Of a stretch of DNA of 23,989 bases, positions 20,436-23,989 are shown piece by piece; positions within the stretch are counted from its first letter, which is position 1, and every line of letters begins with the position of its first letter. The stretch is from contig DATNIJ010000285.1 in assembly GCA_035604475.1 (NCBI GenBank), positions 1 to 23,989 of the forward strand. Reading direction: 5' to 3'. The DNA is from DASPPM01 sp035604475 (GTDB taxonomy: Bacteria; Pseudomonadota; Alphaproteobacteria; JACZXZ01). Position numbers and translations under genes: made by a program. Below the pieces are notes generated by a model that made no database searches, had not been told where the DNA came from, and saw nothing but the letters and a program-made list of their open reading frames with translations.

Positions 20436-20999
20436 ATGGGCACCTCCCTGCCGCTGCCTCAGCCGGCGCCCGATCTCCTTGTGCGCGAGGCGCGCGAGGA
20501 GGACATGACGGCCGTCGAGCAAATCTACGGCTACCACGTGAGGCGCGGGCTCGCTTCCTTCGAGGAGGTCGCGCCGGACGTGGACGAGCTCATGCGCCGC
20601 CGCGGCGAGGCGCTGAAGCGCGGGCTTCCCTATCTCGTCGCCGAGCGCCGCGGCCGTATCGTCGGCTTCGCCTATGCCGGGCCCTACCGCACGCGCACGG
20701 CCTATCGCCACACGGTCGAGGACTCCGTCTATGTCGACCACCGCGCGCTGCGCCAGGGCATCGGGCGCGCGCTGCTCGCAGCCCTCGTCGAGCGCTGCAC
20801 CGCACTCGGCTACCGCCAGATGGTCGCGGTCATCGGCGACTCCGGCAACGAGAGCTCGATCGCCGCCCACCAGACGCTCGGCTTCAGCGAGGTGGGACTG
20901 CTTCCCGCGGTCGGCTACAAGCTCGGGCGCTGGGTCGACTGCGTGATCATGCAGCGCGCACTCGGCCCCGGCAGCCGCACGCCACCCGAGCGCGCGTGA
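20436..20999 (+). CDS. GNAT N-acetyltransferase, phosphinothricin/methionine-sulfoximine acetyltransferase type
   Basis: A 187-aa GNAT enzyme using acetyl-CoA. The N-terminal strand LLVREAREEDMTAVEQIYGYHV, then GFAYAGPYRTRTAYRHTVEDSVYV, the pyrophosphate-binding loop RQGIGRALL (106-113) and VIGDSGNESSIAAHQTLGF (132-150) are the pattern of the PAT/MddA subgroup. That subgroup acetylates phosphinothricin or methionine sulfoximine/sulfone. The frame is open upstream to 20316 inside the previous gene. ATG 20436, ten bases after that stop and preceded by GAGGAAGCGGGA, is the start. The natural substrate is unknown; detoxification of an amino-acid analogue is the usual assumption. Confidence 0.9.
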   Translation: MGTSLPLPQPAPDLLVREAREEDMTAVEQIYGYHVRRGLASFEEVAPDVDELMRRRGEALKRGLPYLVAERRGRIVGFAYAGPYRTRTAYRHTVEDSVYVDHRALRQGIGRALLAALVERCTALGYRQMVAVIGDSGNESSIAAHQTLGFSEVGLLPAVGYKLGRWVDCVIMQRALGPGSRTPPERA

Positions 21000-21042
21000 G
21001 CGCTGAGCCGGACAGGCTCGGGGGGCCCGCCAAAACGCGGGC

Positions 21043-21071
21043 AAAAAAGGGGCCGCGCCGAGGCGCGGCCC
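21043..21071 (-). terminator. Rho-independent terminator of the candidate sRNA
   Basis: On the minus strand, GGGCCGCGCC-TC-GGCGCGGCCC (21050-21071, 10-bp stem), then one C and six U. On the plus strand no U-tract follows, so it does not terminate the GNAT gene. Confidence 0.85.
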
Positions 21072-21141
21072 AAGTGTAGGGAGGAAACGCCCAATAAGGG
21101 CATGCGACGCGCCCTGCCGAAGCGGCAGAGCGCCATGCCGC
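21043..21141 (-). ncRNA. Candidate trans-acting small RNA (anti-Shine-Dalgarno, alpha-r14-like layout)
   Basis: About 100 nt between its own promoter and a textbook terminator. In order: hairpin 1 with an 11-bp stem GCGCTCTGCCG/CGGCAGGGCGC (one G-U pair) and loop CTT; a small hairpin GCCC-TTATT-GGGC (21089-21101); a single-stranded TTTCCTCCC (21079-21087) complementary to ribosome-binding sites; then the terminator. This layout with an exposed CCUCC resembles Hfq-dependent alphaproteobacterial sRNAs such as the alpha-r14 family. The family assignment is from memory and uncertain, and no credible ORF covers it. Confidence 0.6.
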
Positions 21142-21148
21142 AACGCAC

Positions 21149-21177
21149 AATAAATCAGATGTTCGAAAACAATTCAA
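21149..21177 (-). promoter_or_regulatory. Promoter of the candidate sRNA
   Basis: Minus-strand -35 TTGAAT (21172-21177), 17-nt spacer, -10 TTTATT (21149-21154), in a markedly AT-rich island (21145-21215). It predicts transcription start near 21141. Confidence 0.55.
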
Positions 21178-21269
21178 ACGAAAATTTTAAGGCCTTGATG
21201 AGACGGCATTTTCTCTAGGAAACAGCGCCGCGCGCGGTCCGGCCGGGCCTCAGCTGCCGCAGCGCACCA

Positions 21270-21291
21270 TAAAGGGCCGGCGAGGGCCGGC
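21270..21291 (-). terminator. Weak terminator-like hairpin after the ABC ATPase gene
   Basis: GCCGGC-CCTC-GCCGGC followed by CCUUUAU on the minus strand, directly after the stop at 21292. The U-tract is short, so efficiency is doubtful. Nothing else is seen between here and the sRNA promoter. Confidence 0.4.
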
Positions 21292-22068
21292 TCAGGCCAT
21301 GGCGCGCACCGCCTCCTCGTGGATGAGTGCCATGATGCGGCGCTTGATGGCGATGAAGCGATCGGAGGTGAGCACCTCGACCGAGCGCGGCCGCGCGATG
21401 TCGATGTCGATCTTCTCCTTGATGCGTCCGGGCCGCGCCGTCATCACGTAAACCCGGTCGCCGAGCAGGATGGCCTCGTCGATGTCGTGGGTGATGAAGA
21501 GCACGGTCTTGTGGGCATGCTCCCAGATCTTGAGGAGAAGCTCCTGCATGAGCGAGCGGGTCTGGGCGTCGAGCGCGCCGAAGGGCTCGTCCATGAGAAG
21601 AATCTCGGGATCATTCGCGAGCGCCCGCGCGAGCGCTACGCGCTGCATCATGCCGCCCGAGAGCTGTTTGGGATAGGCGCGCTCGAAGCCCTCGAGGCCC
21701 ACCTCGGCGATGTAGCGTTGCGCGATCCGCTTGCGCTCCGCTTGCTCGATGCCGGCGATCTTGAGGCCAAACTCGACGTTCTCCTCGACCCTGAGCCAGG
21801 GAAAGAGCGTGTAGGACTGGAACACCATGCCGCGGTCCTTGCCGGGCCTGGTGACCGCATGGCCGTCGAGATAGATCGCCCCCTCGCTCGGCTGGGTGAG
21901 GCCGGCCACGAGACGCAGGAGGCTCGTCTTGCCGCAGCCGGACGGCCCGACGATGACCGAGAATTCCTCCTCCCCGACATCGAGCGAAATGTTCTCGAGT
22001 GCGGTGACCGGACTGCCGCCCTTGGGCAGGAAACGAAGGGCCACGTTGTCGATGCGCAACTTCGCCAT
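21292..22068 (-). CDS. ABC transporter ATP-binding protein, taurine/sulfonate/nitrate type (TauB/SsuB/NrtD-like)
   Basis: A 258-aa cytoplasmic ATPase with all nucleotide-binding motifs: Walker A GPSGCGKT (41-48), Q-loop Q84, signature LSGGM (136-140), Walker B ILLMDEP with E161, D-loop ALDAQT and switch H194. Its closest family look is TauB/SsuB/NrtD, which pairs with the permease and NMT1/SsuA-like binding protein upstream. Start ATG 22068 has only a distant AGGG. The 188-nt gap to the permease gene holds a palindromic repeat. It is the last gene of the importer operon. Confidence 0.93.
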   Translation of the reverse strand: MAKLRIDNVALRFLPKGGSPVTALENISLDVGEEEFSVIVGPSGCGKTSLLRLVAGLTQPSEGAIYLDGHAVTRPGKDRGMVFQSYTLFPWLRVEENVEFGLKIAGIEQAERKRIAQRYIAEVGLEGFERAYPKQLSGGMMQRVALARALANDPEILLMDEPFGALDAQTRSLMQELLLKIWEHAHKTVLFITHDIDEAILLGDRVYVMTARPGRIKEKIDIDIARPRSVEVLTSDRFIAIKRRIMALIHEEAVRAMA

Positions 22069-22122
22069 GATCGCGATACCCTAGTGTCGCGATTCAGAGG
22101 TTCGTCTCACCCGGAGATAACC

Positions 22123-22212
22123 GTCATTGCGAGCGCAGCGAAGCAATCCAGGGCGCTGGCTGCGATATCCTTTCTGGATTGCTTCGTTTCCCTTCGGGCG
22201 CCTCGCAATGAC
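22123..22212. repeat. Interspersed palindromic repeat inside the ABC operon
   Basis: A 90-bp inverted repeat with outer arms GTCATTGCGAG (22123-22133) and CTCGCAATGAC (22202-22212) and second arms GAAGCAATCCA (22140-22150) and TGGATTGCTTC (22175-22185). It is a REP/MITE-like unit of a type common in alphaproteobacterial intergenic regions, transcribed with the operon as a long hairpin. Confidence 0.8.
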
Positions 22213-22256
22213 AAGTGTTTTCATGATGTGGCGAATTTCAAAACCAGGACCCTAGC

Positions 22257-23057
22257 TCAAGGGTTCGCGGCCCAGGGGAGCAGCCAATTGCGTGCGAGCT
22301 TGAAGATCTGGTCGGCGATCAGGCCCAAGAGACCGATCACCATGATGCCGAGGAAAATCTGGTCGGTGAACAGGCCGCGCATCGAGTTGAGGATGAAGTA
22401 GCCGAGCCCCTTGTTCGCGGCGACGAGCTCGGCCACCACGAGATAGGTCCAGGCCCAGCCGAGTGTCACTCTGAGCGTGTCCATGACGCCTGGCATGGTC
22501 GCGGGTATCAACACGCGGGTGACCACCGTGCGCCGGTCCGCCCCCAAGGTGTAGGAGACGTCGAGAAGGTCGTGGGAGACGCCGCGCGAGACGTCGGCGA
22601 TGAGGATGAGCTGCTGGAAGAAGGTCCCGATGAAGATGACCGCGACCTTCTCCTCGATGTCGATGCCGACCCAGAGGATAAGGAGCGGGATGAGGGCACT
22701 CACCGGCAGATAGCGCACGAAGTTGGTGACGGGCTCGACCGAGGCCTCGACGATCTTGAAGCTGCCCATAAGGATGCCGATCGGCACCGCGAAGATCGAG
22801 GCGAGGACGAAGCCCGTCATGATCTCGGTGAGGCTCGCCACCGTGTTCACCAAGAGCGAGCCATCCTCGATCCCCGCGATCCCCGCCTTGGCCACGGCCA
22901 CGGGCGTCGGCAGGAAATCGGGCCGCACCAGCCCGCCATAGGCAAGCGCGCACCAGAATGCCAGGCCCAGGAACCCCACGAGCGTGCTTACCGAGAGGTA
23001 AACACGCCGTGGGATGTCCTTCTTCGGTGCGAAGTAGGCTTCGACGAACCGCAGCAT
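22257..23057 (-). CDS. ABC transporter permease, TauC/SsuC-like
   Basis: A 266-aa inner-membrane permease of the BPD_transp_1 family. Hydrophobic segments include STLVGFLGLAFWCALAY, the stretch around GFVLASIFAVPIGILMG, LPVSALIPLLILWVGI, VAVIFIGTFFQQLILIA and IFLGIMVIGLLGLIADQI. The ATPase-contact loop reads DVSYTLGADRRTVVTRVLIPATMP. ATG 23057 overlaps the binding-protein stop as TGATG; an in-frame TTG at 23060 is less likely. The protein works as a homodimer in this family. Substrate is unknown. Confidence 0.92.
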   Translation of the reverse strand: MLRFVEAYFAPKKDIPRRVYLSVSTLVGFLGLAFWCALAYGGLVRPDFLPTPVAVAKAGIAGIEDGSLLVNTVASLTEIMTGFVLASIFAVPIGILMGSFKIVEASVEPVTNFVRYLPVSALIPLLILWVGIDIEEKVAVIFIGTFFQQLILIADVSRGVSHDLLDVSYTLGADRRTVVTRVLIPATMPGVMDTLRVTLGWAWTYLVVAELVAANKGLGYFILNSMRGLFTDQIFLGIMVIGLLGLIADQIFKLARNWLLPWAANP

Positions 23058-23989
23058 CAACCGTTGACGAAGCTGTAATTGATCAGGTCGCTCGGCGTGA
23101 CCTTGACCTGCAGCTTGCCGTGGTCCGTCCAGATCTTGATCGCATCCTCGGTGGTCTGGAAGAGCGGCCCCGGCTTGGCGGCGGTGCCGAAGAACGTCTT
23201 ATTCGCGGCCCCGTCGTAGAACTTGATGCCGGAGAGCGTCTCCTTGAAATCCTTGGGATCCTTGAGCCAGCCGCCCACACCCTTGGCCATGATCGCGATC
23301 GATTCGTCGGGGTGCGCCTCGTAGTACGCGACCGCCTCTTCCCATGACTTGACGATCGCCGCGACGTCCTTCGGGTGCGCCTTGACCCAGCTCGACTTGA
23401 TGATGATGACGTCGGTGATGAGCCCTGGCGTCGACGAGCTGTCGACGAGGAGATGGCCGTGCGGGGCCGTCTTGCCCTTGGTGAGCGCGGGCTCCCAGGT
23501 GACCGCCGCATCCACCCGCTTGGTGACGAAGGCAGTACCGGCGTCCATCGCGGTCATGTTGACGATGTTGAGCTCGGACTCCTTGAGCCCGGCGCGATCG
23601 AGCAGCACGTTCAAATAGAATTCCGAGACCGAGCCCTCGTTGACGGCGACCTTCTTGCCCTTGAGGTCCTTGATCGACGTGATGTCCTTGTTGGCGACGA
23701 TGCCGTCGCCGCCGTTCGAATCGTCGATCGCGACCACGTATTGGAAATCGTCGCGGTTCTTGAGGTAGAGCAGCGCCGTATCGACCGTGCTGGAGATCAT
23801 CTGGATCTTGTCGGCCATGAGGGTCGGGAAGCGCTCCTTCGGATCCTCCATCAGCACGAGCTCGACGTCGACGCCGTTCTTCTTGAAGATGCCCTTGTCG
23901 CGCGCGATGTAGAGCGGGCCGTAGCCGACCCAGGTCGAGTGCGCGATCTTGATCGTCTCGGCGGCGGCCGGCGCCGGCCCCGCCAAGCT
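23057..23989 (-). CDS. ABC transporter substrate-binding protein, NMT1/SsuA/TauA-like, 5' end outside window
   Basis: Periplasmic binding protein of the taurine/aliphatic-sulfonate/nitrate/HMP family, first visible gene of the importer operon. The N-terminus is cut by the right edge. The visible start (LAGPAPAAAETIKIAHSTWVG) is the end of a signal peptide, probably cleaved after PAAA. A TTG at 23986 is in frame but is most likely an internal leucine. Typical segments: GYGPLYIARDKGIFKKNGVDV, LKGKKVAVNEGSVSEFYL, DAGTAFVTKRVDAAVTWEP and WVKAHPKDVAAIVKSWEEA. No ligand can be assigned. The mature part appears intact to its stop. Confidence 0.9.
   Translation of the reverse strand, partial: SLAGPAPAAAETIKIAHSTWVGYGPLYIARDKGIFKKNGVDVELVLMEDPKERFPTLMADKIQMISSTVDTALLYLKNRDDFQYVVAIDDSNGGDGIVANKDITSIKDLKGKKVAVNEGSVSEFYLNVLLDRAGLKESELNIVNMTAMDAGTAFVTKRVDAAVTWEPALTKGKTAPHGHLLVDSSSTPGLITDVIIIKSSWVKAHPKDVAAIVKSWEEAVAYYEAHPDESIAIMAKGVGGWLKDPKDFKETLSGIKFYDGAANKTFFGTAAKPGPLFQTTEDAIKIWTDHGKLQVKVTPSDLINYSFVNG

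Noticed and set aside
21025..21048. Terminator for the GNAT gene on the plus strand (GCCCGC-CAAAAC-GCGGGC)
   Set aside because: The stem is followed by A6, not T, on the plus strand; the A-tract belongs to the minus-strand sRNA terminator.

Overview
The window is GC-rich, densely packed bacterial DNA. Most genes lie on the minus strand in translationally coupled runs (ATGA, GTGA and TGATG overlaps). Family content, codon bias, two classes of interspersed palindromic repeat and a candidate anti-Shine-Dalgarno small RNA all suggest an alphaproteobacterium, of Rhodospirillales or Hyphomicrobiales type. That placement is inference; no rRNA or other phylogenetic marker is present.

Region 1 (1-5020, minus) is a corrinoid-dependent one-carbon operon. 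In transcription order it holds a small cysteine-rich CWC protein, a B12-binding methyl-carrier protein, a DUF1638 protein, a MetV-like cysteine protein, a MetF-type methylenetetrahydrofolate reductase, an MtrH-like pterin methyltransferase, and a [2Fe-2S]/ASKHA corrinoid reactivator that runs off the left edge. Together they can move a methyl group from an unknown donor through cobalamin to tetrahydrofolate and oxidise it to methylene-THF. The substrate-specific methyltransferase (MttB type) is not in the window.

Region 2 (5154-12974) starts with an M24 'peptidase-fold' enzyme whose metal-ligand spacing matches the DMSP lyase DddP. Behind it is a scar made of two gene remnants, then a GFA-type formaldehyde-handling protein. 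Two paralogous dimethylglycine/sarcosine-dehydrogenase-like flavoproteins (FAD plus GcvT) follow, with a vapBC-type toxin-antitoxin pair between them. Regions 1 and 2 together look like catabolism of methylated osmolytes (betaines, dimethylglycine, possibly DMSP) that feeds the folate C1 pool.

Region 3 (13114-17403) carries an orphan HicB-like antitoxin with a well-formed promoter, an inverted pair of REP-like repeats, a polyamine-type ABC importer (binding protein and two permeases, no ATPase) and a DUF1847 protein.

Region 4 (17540-19386) is a 1.67-kb degenerate island between two identical tRNA-Val(GAC) genes. It holds a secreted DUF4189 protein with two cysteine-rich modules, and a small chimeric gene joining an integrase N-terminus to what looks like a replication-protein C-terminus.

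Region 5 (19535-23989) holds N-formylglutamate amidohydrolase, a PAT-like GNAT acetyltransferase, a candidate 100-nt small RNA with promoter and terminator, and a taurine/sulfonate/nitrate-type ABC importer (ATPase, permease, binding protein) that runs off the right edge and has a REP-like repeat inside the operon.
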